From Blastopirellula sp. J2-11 (GTDB lineage: Bacteria; Planctomycetota; Planctomycetia; Pirellulales; Pirellulaceae), in the NCBI RefSeq assembly GCF_024584705.1, contig NZ_CP097384.1, positions 4,340,001 to 4,404,000 on the forward strand: DNA of 64,000 bases, given 5' to 3'. Made by a program: the position numbers and the translations under genes. The notes under the pieces were generated by a model. The model was not told the origin of the DNA. It worked only from the letters and a program-made list of their open reading frames with translations, and made no database searches. This document shows positions 46,172-56,359 of this stretch, piece after piece (the first letter of the stretch is position 1; each line of letters begins with the position of its first letter).

Positions 46172-47044
46172 TTAGTTGTTGAGCGAAAAAACTTCTCCAC
46201 CATTCATGCTGGCCATCGAAAGATAGTGATCAAAATCGATCGTCTCAGAAAGAAATTGAACGGAACCGTCTCCCTGCATCGACATGCAACCGCCTGGATG
46301 ATTACTCCCGTAACTGATGCTATTGAAGCGACTCACAACATCGGAATTGATCGGAAACTCGACATTTTTACAGGGGATCATAAATTCGTTTTTTCGACCG
46401 CCGCGAGTCCACTCACGATATTTGGCGTCACTTCCATTGGCGAACACCCACGACTTTTCAGCGACAAAAGCGGTGTTGCTGAGCCCATCAACCACATCCC
46501 GGAACCGACGAACTTCGCCGTGATACCACATCCCCGACTTTGCAAAACCACCATAGCTGCCTGAGCCTGCATTGTGCGGGTAGTCGACGCTGGATGTCCC
46601 GGGAATGGTTCCGACTGGTCCCATCACGCCGTAGTAATGCATGGTGTAAAATTCTGTTTCTGCTTGCGACTTTTCCTGCGTAGAGCTCGGGCACATGTAG
46701 GCATCCACACGAATTTCGCGAAGCACGTCATTGGGGCTCACATTATAAGCCTTCGTAACATCAAACTGATCGTACAGCGACTTTTGCTCCAGAAATGGAA
46801 GGATCGAAACGTGCCAGCTCATATACGAAGCAGCTCCCCACGAACCGTAAGGAAATGCGCCATGCGTGTCGTGGTAGTTATGCAAAGCTAAACCAAGTTG
46901 CTTCATCTGGTTGGTGCAGGAGGTTCGCCGAGCCGCTTCGCGTGCTTGTTGCACCGCTGGCAACAAAAGGGCGATCAATACGCCAATAATGGCGATCACT
47001 ACGAGTAGTTCCACAAGAGTGAATCCGGGGCGTGTTCGAGCCAT
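46172..47044 (-). CDS. DUF1559 prepilin-like protein
   Basis: A 290-residue protein. The N-terminus PGFTLVELLVVIAIIGVLIA is a type IV pilin/pseudopilin signal with G-F cleavage and Glu5. It is followed by LLPAVQQAREAARRTSC and LGLALHNYHDTHGAFP, the defining DUF1559 start. Near the C-terminus, SNHPGGCMSMQGDGSVQFL is the H-x9-DG motif typical of the family. These are processed, envelope-associated proteins expanded to many copies in Planctomycetes, perhaps pseudopilins; function is unproven. It is probably cotranscribed with the small lipoprotein downstream. Confidence 0.93.
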   Translation of the reverse strand: MARTRPGFTLVELLVVIAIIGVLIALLLPAVQQAREAARRTSCTNQMKQLGLALHNYHDTHGAFPYGSWGAASYMSWHVSILPFLEQKSLYDQFDVTKAYNVSPNDVLREIRVDAYMCPSSTQEKSQAETEFYTMHYYGVMGPVGTIPGTSSVDYPHNAGSGSYGGFAKSGMWYHGEVRRFRDVVDGLSNTAFVAEKSWVFANGSDAKYREWTRGGRKNEFMIPCKNVEFPINSDVVSRFNSISYGSNHPGGCMSMQGDGSVQFLSETIDFDHYLSMASMNGGEVFSLNN

Positions 47045-47439
47045 ATCGCTGTGATCCTAAAAAATGAAAATAAGAATGACGCTTTTCCCGATCGTATCAA
47101 CCAAAGAGAAGCTGCAGAAAAAAGTGCGGAAACGGTAGGAATTGGGAGGTGTAGTAGTTACTTCAATGGAGTTTTTAATCGTAAAAGAACAAGCGTTTTA
47201 ATGCAACAAGAAACTAGCAATTTAGGGTGGTTTGAATCCATCTCACCCGAAAGTTCCCAATTCTCACCGCAGCAATCAATTCGGTGCAAATTCTTGGTAT
47301 CGACGTCTAGCCAGGGCTAGGTTAGAACGGCCGCTTCGGGCCTAAGATTCGCATGCCGACAAAGCTTCGCCCGCTTACCGCTTTTCTTGCAGCCGCATTC
47401 CTTCGGCTCGCGCAACGGGCTAGTGTTGGGAGCTTCTTG
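47045..47439. other. Upstream region of the DUF1559 gene and a repeat copy
   Basis: Bases 47045-47310 are AT-rich and hold no convincing gene; a promoter for the DUF1559 gene probably lies here. Bases 47310-47435 hold a repeat unit (CTAGCCAGGGCTAGG ... ACGGGCTAGTGTTGGGAG) that resembles the one at 45590-45700, in the same orientation. Confidence 0.5.
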
Positions 47440-48771
47440 TTAGTCGATCGCTTCGATCGCATCCGACAATAGATCTTCAATCCTGTCGATCTTCCGTAGA
47501 TCATCGATGATCGCGGGGTGGGCGAAGACGCGGACTTTTTTGACGTAGTCGTCGAACTGACGTTTGGCCAAAGTTTCTACCATGGGGGAGACCTGCCCCA
47601 GCATGCGGTATTTGCTTTCTTTGGGAGAGAAAATCTCGATGTTGAACTGCACTTCTAATTTGATCGGCGGTGCGTCGATCAAGATCTCGTGCGGCGCGAT
47701 GCGGCGGGTCATGGTGGTGCTGAGGCGGTTGGCGAATTCAGCCGACAAGCGTTCTAACCAAGCGTAAGGACGACGCGCGATCAGATCATAAAAATCGGGG
47801 TTTTCGACAAAGCTATATTCAAGCAGCCGCTTGTAAACGCGCCGCGTCGGGCCGAACAAACCATACAGCAGGTCGCGTGCAGGTCCATTGCCGGCGGCGC
47901 CGCGCATCGATGCGATCATCGGTTGCTCGACCTGACGGAAGAGTGAATCGAGATCAAGCTGATCGTGCAGCATGTAGAAGGCCCGCTGGAACATCGCCGT
48001 GCTCGATCGGACGGCGTGATGCCAGTAGACTTCGCTGAACATGACGTAGCGGGCGAAGACCATCATCTCGGCGGCGGTCCGTCCTTTGTTGGTCAGCGCG
48101 AGCCCTGTGCCGGCTTCATTCAAACAAAGACTGCCGATCAACCGTTGTTGGTCAAAGTTCATTCCGTACGGAACGCCAGCGTGCAAACTATCGCGCCGCA
48201 GATAATCCATCTTGTCGACATCGATCGGCCCCGAGAGCAAACTTTGCAACACCTGCATTTTTTTGTTGCGGGGCTTTTCGGAAAGCAGCGCCACCACATC
48301 GCGCGGATTGATCCCCCAATCGTCCCGCAAGCAATCGGCGATCTCTCCTTCCAACAAAAAGCTGTTGGCGAACATCTCGTGCTGCGGCACGTTCGCTAGG
48401 CGCAAGTCTTCGATCGGGTGGCAAAAGGGCCAATGGCCCAGATCATGCAGCAGCGCCGCGACGATCAGCAGTTCGGCGTCGGCGGCGGTGATGATTTCGG
48501 CGAAACGCTCGTCATGCGCAAGTTGCTGCAAATAGAGGAGCGCCGTCCGGTAAACCCCCAGCGAATGCTCGAACCGGGTATGGTTGGCCGCCGGGTACAC
48601 CAGCGAGACGAGCCCCAATTGGCTGATTTGCTGCAAACGGCGGAACTCGGGCGAGTCAATTAATTGCCGAACCCGCGGTGATAGCGGGACGTCCATCTCG
48701 GGGGGAATGCGGACGACTTGGCGCTTGACGTTGAGCCCGGCGACTTCGGGGATGTGCAAAATATCGGTCAT
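47440..48771 (-). CDS. HD-domain phosphohydrolase (COG1078-like)
   Basis: A 443-residue HD-superfamily protein related to dNTP triphosphohydrolases. [17 protein letters not shown] and [19 protein letters not shown] carry the first His, and [19 protein letters not shown] carries the HD doublet. '[19 protein letters not shown]' supplies the final Asp. Together these form the H...HD...D metal site. Substrates could be dNTPs or other phosphate esters. ATG 48771 precedes the family start; the frame opens further to 48915 but overlaps the aspS promoter region with poor coding character. Confidence 0.88.
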   Translation of the reverse strand: MTDILHIPEVAGLNVKRQVVRIPPEMDVPLSPRVRQLIDSPEFRRLQQISQLGLVSLVYPAANHTRFEHSLGVYRTALLYLQQLAHDERFAEIITAADAELLIVAALLHDLGHWPFCHPIEDLRLANVPQHEMFANSFLLEGEIADCLRDDWGINPRDVVALLSEKPRNKKMQVLQSLLSGPIDVDKMDYLRRDSLHAGVPYGMNFDQQRLIGSLCLNEAGTGLALTNKGRTAAEMMVFARYVMFSEVYWHHAVRSSTAMFQRAFYMLHDQLDLDSLFRQVEQPMIASMRGAAGNGPARDLLYGLFGPTRRVYKRLLEYSFVENPDFYDLIARRPYAWLERLSAEFANRLSTTMTRRIAPHEILIDAPPIKLEVQFNIEIFSPKESKYRMLGQVSPMVETLAKRQFDDYVKKVRVFAHPAIIDDLRKIDRIEDLLSDAIEAID

Positions 48772-48979
48772 TGGCCCGGTATACCGCGCTTCAGGGCGGC
48801 TGAGAAGACGACGAACCGAGTCCGCCCCAATCGACCAATCGGCCGTTTCCGCGAAACTTAACCGTTGCCGAGCGGCAACTGGGGCCATCGCTGGCGCGGG
48901 GGAACCTTTGCGCATTGGCCGCGTCCGTCTAGAATACGTGATTTCCCCCCTACCGGCAGCCCAAATTCGGGAATCCCCT

Positions 48980-50764
48980 GTGTTACGAACGCATACCTGC
49001 GGCGAACTTCGCGCCGCTCAAATCGACCTTGAAGTTACTTTGTGCGGCTGGGTCGACAGCTATCGCGACCATGGCGGCGGCCTCTTCATCGACTTGCGCG
49101 ATCGCTATGGCAAGACGCAGGTCGTCTTTAGTCCGGAAAGCGGCGCCGCCGTGCAAGAAGCGGCTCGCGGCCTGCGCAACGAAGACGTGATCCAAGTTCG
49201 CGGCAAGGTCAGCGCGCGTCCTGAAGGAACGGTCAATCCCAAGTTGATCACCGGGGAAATCGAAATCCGCTGCGTCGAGCTGGAAATCCTGAACAAGTGC
49301 AAGACGCCCCCGTTTTTGCCAACGCAGCAAGATATGCCGGGCGAAGACCTGCGTCTGAAACATCGCTATCTCGATCTGCGTCGTCCGGCGATGCAAGAAA
49401 CGCTGCTCCTGCGCAGTCGCATCATCAAAATGATGCGCGATTATTTTGAAGAACAACAATTCATCGACGTCGAAACGCCGATCCTGGGACGCAGCACGCC
49501 GGAAGGCGCTCGCGACTATTTGGTGCCCAGTCGCGTCCATCATGGTCACTTCTACGCGCTGCCGCAGTCGCCGCAGCTGTACAAGCAAATCTTGATGATG
49601 GCCGGCTACGATCGCTACGTACAGGTCGCACGCTGTTTCCGAGACGAAGACCTGCGAGCCGACCGTCAGCCGGAGTTCACCCAGTTGGACGTCGAAATGG
49701 CGTTTGTCGACAAAGACGACGTAATCGGCATCATCGACGGCCTGGTCCAACGGACCGCCAAAGAACTGAAAGGGCTCGACATTCAATTGCCGCTGCCGCA
49801 AATGACCTATGACGAAGCGATGGAGCGTTTTGGTCACGACGCGCCCGACTTGCGGTTTGGCATGGAACTGGTCGACGCGACCGACCTGGCCGCTCAGGCC
49901 GAATTCCGCGTCTTCAAAGCGGTCGCCGAAGCTGGTAACCGCGTCCGCGGCATCAACGCCAAAGGCGCCGCCGACAAGTACTCGCGCCGCTTGATCGACG
50001 AATTGACCGAGTTCGTCTCGAACGACTTTGGCGCCAAGGGGCTCGCTTGGTTCAAGTGCGAAGCGGACGGCAAATTGGCCTCGCCGATCGCCAAAAACTT
50101 TACCGAAGAGCTGCTGGCCAAGTTCAAAGAGCGCTTCGACGCGGAGCCCGGCGACTTGATCTTGATTGTTGCTGACAAGTTCAGCGTCACCTGCAAGGCG
50201 CTGTACGCACTGCGGAAACGCTTGGCCGCCGAGCTGAAATTGTACGATCCGAAGCAGATGCACTTCTCGTGGATCGTCGAGTTCCCGATGTTCGACCATG
50301 ACGAAGAAGAAGATCGCTGGGTCGCGATGCATCACCCCTTCACCGCGCCGCGTCCGCAAGACTTAGAGCACCTGGCGAGCGATCCCGGCCAATGCCGCGC
50401 GGTCGCCTACGACCTGGTGATCAACGGCAGCGAAGCCGGCGGCGGCACCATGCGGATCCACGACAACAAAGTGCAGCAACAGGTCTTTGGCCTGTTGGGG
50501 ATGACGCCGGAAGACGCCAAAGAACGCTTCGGATTTTTGCTCGACGCGTTGCAATATGGCGCTCCGCCGCACGGCGGCATCGCGCTGGGGATCGATCGCT
50601 GGGTGATGCTGTTCGGCGGCTTAGATAACATCCGCGACTGTATCGCTTTCCCGAAGACGCAGCGGGCCGCCGACCTGATGACCGATGCGCCCGGCAATGT
50701 CGATCGCAAACAGTTGGAAGAACTGGCGATCAAGATCCTGCGCCCTGACGAGCTGAAGAAATAG
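48980..50764 (+). CDS. aspS: Aspartate-tRNA ligase
   Basis: A 594-residue class IIb synthetase. The GTG start gives [20 protein letters not shown], the usual bacterial AspS N-terminus. The OB-fold anticodon domain follows with [20 protein letters not shown]. Motif 2 is the region [20 protein letters not shown], with FTQLDVEM. A bacterial GAD insertion lies at about 290-420, and motif 3 is [15 protein letters not shown]. Length matches bacterial AspS (about 590). It may be non-discriminating, depending on whether GatCAB exists elsewhere. The in-frame extension to 48584 is antisense to the HD gene and is not used. Confidence 0.97.
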   Translation: MLRTHTCGELRAAQIDLEVTLCGWVDSYRDHGGGLFIDLRDRYGKTQVVFSPESGAAVQEAARGLRNEDVIQVRGKVSARPEGTVNPKLITGEIEIRCVELEILNKCKTPPFLPTQQDMPGEDLRLKHRYLDLRRPAMQETLLLRSRIIKMMRDYFEEQQFIDVETPILGRSTPEGARDYLVPSRVHHGHFYALPQSPQLYKQILMMAGYDRYVQVARCFRDEDLRADRQPEFTQLDVEMAFVDKDDVIGIIDGLVQRTAKELKGLDIQLPLPQMTYDEAMERFGHDAPDLRFGMELVDATDLAAQAEFRVFKAVAEAGNRVRGINAKGAADKYSRRLIDELTEFVSNDFGAKGLAWFKCEADGKLASPIAKNFTEELLAKFKERFDAEPGDLILIVADKFSVTCKALYALRKRLAAELKLYDPKQMHFSWIVEFPMFDHDEEEDRWVAMHHPFTAPRPQDLEHLASDPGQCRAVAYDLVINGSEAGGGTMRIHDNKVQQQVFGLLGMTPEDAKERFGFLLDALQYGAPPHGGIALGIDRWVMLFGGLDNIRDCIAFPKTQRAADLMTDAPGNVDRKQLEELAIKILRPDELKK

Positions 50765-50767
50765 CCG

Positions 50768-52369
50768 CTATTGGTCCTGTGTTTTGCGATAGGTTCGCAG
50801 TTCGTAATCGAGAACCGGCGTCGTAGCGACCAATCGCCACTCGCTGTGGTTTGGCATTTCGTCGGAGAGCGGTTCACGCGAATCGACGATCAAGGTCTGC
50901 ACGCCGAAGTCCTCAAAATCCTGCTGCGCTGCGGTCCAATCGGCTGCAAACGTCTTGCCTAAATAGGGCTGCTTGGCATAGTACGAAACCAAGAGCCCGT
51001 CTTGCCAGCGATCACCAATCATCGCGATTGGTCCTTGGATCTGTTCGGCTTGCAGTTGATTACCCAAGCGATGCTGAACACGTCCCGAAGCTCGTTCACT
51101 GATTGCGTCTCGCAGCAGATAAAAAGAAGGCCGCAGCGAGCAACTGCAAACCAGATAGATCGCAAAGCCCAGCGGCACAAAGCGTCGCCAGGGGGATGGT
51201 TGCTGGTCAGACTGCGGATTGACGGCGATCAGTTGCTCGCAAAACGCCCACAACTGCGCGATGCACAGCGGCATGAGCACAGGCCACATATAGCGAATCT
51301 CGAACGCGACCGGCATAAATCCGCCGGCATAGATGCCGCACGTGAGGATCATCCAGACGACCAGAAAACGAGCGCGGACCGGTCCGTGAACCAGGGCAGA
51401 CAACCAGACCAGGAAGAGCGCCGCCGGAAACAGCCCGAAGACGTCAAAGACCCAAAATCCTTCGACAATCTTCCGAGCATTGCTTTTGAAATGCCGCAAT
51501 TGGCGCATCACGTTTTCGGTGGACGAGATCGGAGACCAATCTTCAAACTCGAGCTTCTCCGGCGTTTCCCAGACGTTGATGCGTCCCTCGACCGGCGATT
51601 GCAACTTGTACAGCACGTGCCAATCAAAGTCTTCGATGCCAACCTGGTAGTGATTGAACGCCCCCGAGTTGGAAAAAGTAAACCGGCCGTATTTGCTTGA
51701 TAAAATTCCGATCCACGGCCCCGCGACAATCGCAAAGACCAGAACGCCAACTCCCCAACCAGCGCACGCTTTCCAGAAAGCGGTCTCTTTGCGATCGGTG
51801 AAGTATCGGATCGCAACGCAAAAGGTGAAGTGCGCCAGAAAGAAGGGAAACGCATACGCTTTGGCGAGAAACGCAACCGCGCCCAATGCTCCGGCCGCGG
51901 CGGCATACCGCCAGTCGGTCAGTAGGCGGTTCGAAGCGGACAGCGGAAAATAGAGCAACAAAAACAATGCGATCGCGACGTCCGGTGTCGTTAATGCACA
52001 ACTCCAAGCAACGCAAGTCAGCGTGGCGATCAGGCCAACGACCCACTGCCCGCGAGTCTTTAATTCAAATATATGGGTGGTCGCCCCAATGGCCGCGGCG
52101 ACATAGCTCACACCCACGATCCCCTGCGCGATTCGAAATCCGACGACAGGATCGAGGCCGGCGGCAATCATCGGCGCTGAGAGGATCGACAGCAGCGGGC
52201 TCCAGTATCCCGAAGCGGCCTGCCACAGATCGCCGCGCGCAAAAAAGTCGGCTTGCTGAACGTACGCGGTTCCATCCGGGCCGATAGCGTACAAAACCCA
52301 AGGAGCGCAGAGAGCGAATAACGCGACGAAGAGCGTCTGGCAAACGAGAACAATTTTCCAGCGTACCAC
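50768..52369 (-). CDS. Polytopic membrane protein, glycosyltransferase 39-like
   Basis: A 533-residue integral membrane protein with about 11 hydrophobic segments and an extracytoplasmic C-terminal domain (from GDRWQDGLLVSYYAKQPYLG). The N-terminal 'GPDGTAYVQQADFFARGDLW' follows the first membrane helix and holds an Asp where GT-C enzymes of the PMT/ArnT (GT39/GT83) type have their catalytic acidic residue. It likely transfers a sugar from a lipid carrier, but the substrate is unknown. It is convergent with aspS, three bases from its stop, and separated from glgX by about 270 bases. Confidence 0.65.
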   Translation of the reverse strand: MVRWKIVLVCQTLFVALFALCAPWVLYAIGPDGTAYVQQADFFARGDLWQAASGYWSPLLSILSAPMIAAGLDPVVGFRIAQGIVGVSYVAAAIGATTHIFELKTRGQWVVGLIATLTCVAWSCALTTPDVAIALFLLLYFPLSASNRLLTDWRYAAAAGALGAVAFLAKAYAFPFFLAHFTFCVAIRYFTDRKETAFWKACAGWGVGVLVFAIVAGPWIGILSSKYGRFTFSNSGAFNHYQVGIEDFDWHVLYKLQSPVEGRINVWETPEKLEFEDWSPISSTENVMRQLRHFKSNARKIVEGFWVFDVFGLFPAALFLVWLSALVHGPVRARFLVVWMILTCGIYAGGFMPVAFEIRYMWPVLMPLCIAQLWAFCEQLIAVNPQSDQQPSPWRRFVPLGFAIYLVCSCSLRPSFYLLRDAISERASGRVQHRLGNQLQAEQIQGPIAMIGDRWQDGLLVSYYAKQPYLGKTFAADWTAAQQDFEDFGVQTLIVDSREPLSDEMPNHSEWRLVATTPVLDYELRTYRKTQDQ

Positions 52370-52642
52370 GGAATTTTACGGGGATATTTTGGAGCGATGG
52401 ACCCACGACAACTGCGTTTTCCCTGAAGGCGAAGCGTCTGCCGTAGTGCGAAACAAGCTGACCAAGGTAACCGAAGCAGGCGAAGCCGAAGCTTCGTCGA
52501 TGCAGATCAACGCTGGTCAGCGCCGCAATCAAACAAAAACGCTACAGACTAAAAGGGAACCGCTCTAGGGGCGTACTCAAAAGAATAGCCCGCACCTTGC
52601 GGTGCGGGCCATCAAATGTCGATCATTCTCGAAATATCGGTT
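52370..52642. other. Intergenic region between the membrane protein and glgX
   Basis: About 270 bases without a convincing gene. It contains GCCCGCACC/GGTGCGGGC, a short hairpin at about 52589-52609 just beyond the 3' end of glgX, which may serve as its terminator on the minus strand although no clear U-run follows. Confidence 0.45.
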
Positions 52643-54742
52643 TTAACGCGCGGCGACGTAAACTCGCATCGAGCGTTCCGGCATGACAAACTTGCCGGAA
52701 GCAGGGGGACGCGGGCCGTTCAAATCAGGATAAACGTCGGCCGGCGGTTCGGCGGCGGTGTCGACAAACATTCGCCAGCTGGTCGCTTTGGCGACCGGCG
52801 GCAGAATAAACTGCGCCGGCGCCGCACTGGCGTTCATGATCAACAGCACGTCACGGCCGACGCCATGCGGATCGTTGAACGGCTCGGGAGCCGCCAAGAC
52901 GCAAGTCAGCGTCCCTTCGGCCGCGTCCCAGGTGACCGCCGTTCCGAGCGCGCTATACCAGTTGACGTCAAACAACCCGCGACGTCCGGTCGGCTTTCCG
53001 CTGAGGAAGTGTTTCTGCCGCACGGTCGGCTGATCGCGTCGGAACGCAACCAACGCTTTAACAAACCGTCGCAGGTCGGCGTTCTTCTCGACCAGCTTCC
53101 AGTTCATGTAGGAGATTTCGTTGTCTTGGCAGTAGGCGTTGTTGTTGCCCCCCTGCGTTCGACGACATTCGTCTCCCATCAAGATCATCGGCACTCCCTG
53201 CGACAGCAGCAGGGTGGTCATCATGTTCTTGATTTGCCGCTGACGCGTTTTCTCGATGCTGCGACGACGCGTCGGGCCTTCCACGCCATAGTTGTAGCTG
53301 ATGTTGTGGTTGTCGCCATCGCGATTGTTTTCGCCGTTAGCTTCGTTGTGCTTATCGTTGTACGACACCATGTCGTTCATCGGAAAGCCGTCGTGCGACG
53401 TGATGAAGTTAATACTGTGGTACGGCTGACGTCCGCCCGGTTGATACAGGTCGCTGGAACCCGCCAAACGCGTCGCCAAGGCGCCAAGTTTGCCGGGATC
53501 GCCGCGCCAGAACGAACGGAGGTCGTCACGATACCGCCCGTTCCATTCGGCCCAACGCATGTTGGCGAATGAACCGACCTGGTAGGCGCCGGCGGCGTCC
53601 CAAGCTTCGGCGATGATCTTGGTGTCGGCCAACAACGGGTCTTCGGCGATCGCTTCGACCAGCGGCGGATTCGGCACCAGGTTGCCGTTGCGATCGCGGC
53701 TTAAAATCGACGCCAGATCGAAGCGGAAACCATCGATATGGTAGTTGTGAACCCAATGTCGCAGACTATGGAAGATCATCTCGCGGACGATCGGATGGTT
53801 GCCGTTGACCGTGTTCCCGCAGCCAGAATAGTTTTTATAATGGCTGCCGCCGTTGGCCATCATGTAGTAGACCTGGTTCTCGAGCCCTTTGAAGCCGAGG
53901 ATCGGCCCCATCTCGTTCCCTTCGCAAGTATGGTTGTAGACGACGTCGAGAATGACCTCGATCCCTGCCTGATGCAGCGCCTTGACCATCTCTTTGAATT
54001 CGCGAACCTGGCCGCCTGGTTCTTTGCTGGCGGCGTAACCTCGATGCGGCGCAAAGAACGCCATCGAGTCGTAGCCCCAGTAGTTGTTACGGGTCGGCTT
54101 TTCACCGGTCATCATGTCCATGATCGGAAATTCATGGACCGGCATCAGTTCGACCGCGGTCACGCCAAGCGATTTCAGATACGGAATCTTCTCGACCACG
54201 CCGGCGTAGGTGCCTGGATTTTTGACTCCAGACGTATCGCTGGCCGTAAAGCCTTTGACGTGCATCTCGTAGATAATCGATTCCGACAAATCACGGCGGA
54301 GATGGCGATCTCCTTCCCAGTTAAACTGGTCATCGACCACGACGCATTTAGGCGGTCGCACAATGCCGTCGAGAGCCGGCTGAAACGTTCCGGCCAAAGC
54401 TTTGGCGTACGGATCGATCAAGCGCGCTCGACCGTCAAACAGCATTCCGCGGCTTGGATCGTACGGACCTTCGGCTTGGAAGTGATACAGTTGGCCGGCG
54501 CTGACGCCTGGAACAAAGATGCTCCAGATGTCGCCCCAACGGTCGGTGTCTCGATCGAAATCGATAATTTCCGACGGCTCGGTATCGTCCACCGATTTGT
54601 ACATCAGCAGTCGCATCGCCGTCGCGTTGCGACTGAAGACGACAAACTGAACGCCTCGCTCGTGCAGCACGGCGCCGTACGGAAGGATATGAGTAAACTG
54701 TAACTCTGGGTGGGGATAAACCATAAGCATAGGTGACGACAT
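52643..54742 (-). CDS. glgX: Glycogen debranching enzyme GlgX (isoamylase family GH13_11)
   Basis: A 699-residue alpha-1,6-glucosidase trimming glycogen branches. The N-terminal CBM48 domain (GAVLHERGVQFVVFSRNAT through YHFQAEGPYDPSRG) precedes the GH13 barrel. Region I is 'GIEVILDVVYNHTCEGNE', region II is YHIDGFRFDLASIL with the nucleophile Asp, region III holds TKIIAEAWDAAG with the acid/base Glu, and region IV is FITSHDGFPMNDMV. All catalytic residues are present. ATG 54742 is used with AAGGAG nearby, though later Met codons within seven residues are possible. Confidence 0.94.
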   Translation of the reverse strand: MSSPMLMVYPHPELQFTHILPYGAVLHERGVQFVVFSRNATAMRLLMYKSVDDTEPSEIIDFDRDTDRWGDIWSIFVPGVSAGQLYHFQAEGPYDPSRGMLFDGRARLIDPYAKALAGTFQPALDGIVRPPKCVVVDDQFNWEGDRHLRRDLSESIIYEMHVKGFTASDTSGVKNPGTYAGVVEKIPYLKSLGVTAVELMPVHEFPIMDMMTGEKPTRNNYWGYDSMAFFAPHRGYAASKEPGGQVREFKEMVKALHQAGIEVILDVVYNHTCEGNEMGPILGFKGLENQVYYMMANGGSHYKNYSGCGNTVNGNHPIVREMIFHSLRHWVHNYHIDGFRFDLASILSRDRNGNLVPNPPLVEAIAEDPLLADTKIIAEAWDAAGAYQVGSFANMRWAEWNGRYRDDLRSFWRGDPGKLGALATRLAGSSDLYQPGGRQPYHSINFITSHDGFPMNDMVSYNDKHNEANGENNRDGDNHNISYNYGVEGPTRRRSIEKTRQRQIKNMMTTLLLSQGVPMILMGDECRRTQGGNNNAYCQDNEISYMNWKLVEKNADLRRFVKALVAFRRDQPTVRQKHFLSGKPTGRRGLFDVNWYSALGTAVTWDAAEGTLTCVLAAPEPFNDPHGVGRDVLLIMNASAAPAQFILPPVAKATSWRMFVDTAAEPPADVYPDLNGPRPPASGKFVMPERSMRVYVAAR

Positions 54743-55169
54743 TGCTCCTTCGTCAGACGGGCTTCCTCGCATCAGCGATTAAAAGCTAACACCCGACTTG
54801 AAGTCGTGTCGTGGAAATCACCCCTCGCTATTTTGTTTTTTGGGATCTAGTCGCTTGTTGCATCATCTGGCGAAACAATAGCTTAGGGTCAACGGTGAAG
54901 CACTACGAAAACCTTGCCGCCTATGACAATCAATGACGTCGCCCTAGGAGCAAGCGATTCGCACATCCCGCGCAATCCCTTCCACACGGATCATAGCAAC
55001 GATTGCGCCATCGGGAACAATCCACGAGGCTAGATGCGGTATTTCGTGGGAATTAGCTCAAAAAACGTGGTCTAGTCAGATTCCTCATTAACTTGCTCGG
55101 CTCGTTGACAATCTGGACCAGCAGCGGGAAAATAGCCTCTTTCTTCCGCAGCTTGCACGAATAAAGTCA
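54743..55169. promoter_or_regulatory. Divergent promoter region between glgX and purM
   Basis: About 430 bases with no gene. TTGACA at 55105-55110, followed 17 bases later by GAAAAT/AAAATA, is a weak sigma-70 candidate for purM about 40 bases before its ATG. No riboswitch fold (purine or PreQ1) or strong palindrome is obvious. The glgX promoter should also lie here but is not recognised. Confidence 0.35.
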
Positions 55170-56231
55170 ATGGCCAAAGCAACTTACAAAGACGCCGGCG
55201 TCGATCTTGATATCTACGCCGAGTCGATGTCGCGACTTCCGCGGCTCGTCCGCCGAACCCACAGCCCGCGAGTGATGAAGCTCGACGGTGGATTCGCGGG
55301 GCTGTTTAAGCTCGACTTTGATAATTCTTTATTTGCCCGCAAGTACGAGAATCCCGTCCTTATTTCGTGCACCGACGGCGTCGGTACGAAATTGAAAATC
55401 GCGGAAAAAACAGGAATTCACAAGACGGTTGGCGTCGATCTAGTCGCGATGTGCGTCAATGACGCGATCTGCTGCGGCGCCGAACCCCTCTTTTTTCTCG
55501 ACTACATCGCGATGGGGAAAGATGACCCCGATCTGCTCGAAGATCTGGTCGAAGGAATTACCGACGGCTGCCTTCAGGGGGACTGCGCCTTGGTCGGCGG
55601 CGAAACCGCGATCATGCCCGACATCTATCAGGTGGGGGATTATGATATGGCCGGCTTTTGCGTCGGCGTCGCCGAACGTGCGCATTTAATCGACGGTTCG
55701 GCGATCGCCCCCGGCGACAAAGTGATCGGGCTCAGCTCAAGCGGAATCCACTCCAATGGGTTCAGCCTGGTCCGCAAAGTGGTCTTTGAACTGGCCCAAC
55801 TCACCGTCGATCAGCACATCGACGAATTGGGCGAAACAGTCGGGCAAGCGCTGCTGCGACCAACCAAAATTTACGTCGCTCCGGTTCGCAAAGTGCTGAA
55901 CCACTACAAAGTGAAAAACGTCGTCCACGGCGTCGCACATATCACCGGCGGCGGCTTGGCCGAGAATATCGAACGCATCCTTCCCAAGAACGTCGACGTG
56001 CAAATCGACGGGCAATCTTGGAACCGCCCTGCGGTCTTCCCCTGGCTGCAAAAGCTGGGCGAAATCGAAGAGGCCGAAATGGCACGCGTCTTCAACATGG
56101 GAATCGGCCTGACCCTGATCGTCAGTTCGTACTACGCCAACAGCGTGAAGAGCATTGTCGCCGACTGCGGCTTGGAAGCGTTCGACATCGGCGAAGTGAT
56201 CGACGGCAGCGGAAAAGTGACAATTCAGTAG
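55170..56231 (+). CDS. purM: Phosphoribosylformylglycinamidine cyclo-ligase
   Basis: A 353-residue PurM/AIR synthetase catalysing the ATP-dependent closure of FGAM to AIR in purine synthesis. The N-terminus [20 protein letters not shown] fits. [16 protein letters not shown], '[25 protein letters not shown]' in pieces, [13 protein letters not shown] and the glycine-rich [17 protein letters not shown] are the family motifs. Length matches (345-355). It is monocistronic here, with a palindrome directly downstream. Confidence 0.97.
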   Translation: MAKATYKDAGVDLDIYAESMSRLPRLVRRTHSPRVMKLDGGFAGLFKLDFDNSLFARKYENPVLISCTDGVGTKLKIAEKTGIHKTVGVDLVAMCVNDAICCGAEPLFFLDYIAMGKDDPDLLEDLVEGITDGCLQGDCALVGGETAIMPDIYQVGDYDMAGFCVGVAERAHLIDGSAIAPGDKVIGLSSSGIHSNGFSLVRKVVFELAQLTVDQHIDELGETVGQALLRPTKIYVAPVRKVLNHYKVKNVVHGVAHITGGGLAENIERILPKNVDVQIDGQSWNRPAVFPWLQKLGEIEEAEMARVFNMGIGLTLIVSSYYANSVKSIVADCGLEAFDIGEVIDGSGKVTIQ

Positions 56232-56248
56232 CCGCGAATCGAGCGGCC

Positions 56249-56359
56249 GAAAAAATGGCGAGCCGAAAAAGGGGGTCAGGTCCCAATTTTGCTGCAAAAT
56301 TGGGACCTGACCCCCTTTTTCGGCGGACTCCTTCTCCTTTTTCGGCTCGCCATTTTTTC
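56249..56359. repeat. Nested palindromes with GGGGTCAGGTC core between convergent genes
   Basis: The inner palindrome has perfect 29-base arms (56262-56290 and 56296-56324) around GCTGC; its left arm reads GCCGAAAAAGGGGGTCAGGT and onward to CCCAATTTT. An outer pair of 24-base arms (56249-56272 and 56336-56359, beginning GAAAAAATGGCGAGCCGAAA) also matches perfectly and shares 11 bases with the inner left arm, so two structures compete. The outer right arm ends within the stop codon of the amidohydrolase gene. It probably serves as a bidirectional terminator and belongs to the same repeat type as the target of the IS4 element. Confidence 0.93.

Noticed and set aside
47051-47320. An 89-codon plus-strand open frame upstream of the DUF1559 gene
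   Set aside because: No ribosome site, low-complexity Ser/Asn/Glu composition, and it occupies the probable promoter region of the divergent DUF1559 gene.
48584-48979. N-terminal extension of aspS
   Set aside because: The extension is antisense to the HD-domain gene; the family start LRTHTCGEL coincides with the GTG at 48980 and gives the normal length.
48983-50359. A 458-codon minus-strand open frame opposite aspS
   Set aside because: The aspS frame contains all class II synthetase motifs; the antisense frame has shadow composition (Asp/Val/Phe/Gln-rich) and no ribosome site.
53738-54703. A 321-codon plus-strand open frame opposite glgX
   Set aside because: glgX has every GH13 catalytic region in its frame; the antisense product has no recognisable features.
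55020-55169. Riboswitch upstream of purM
   Set aside because: No conserved purine or other riboswitch core or strong paired elements could be recognised in the leader.
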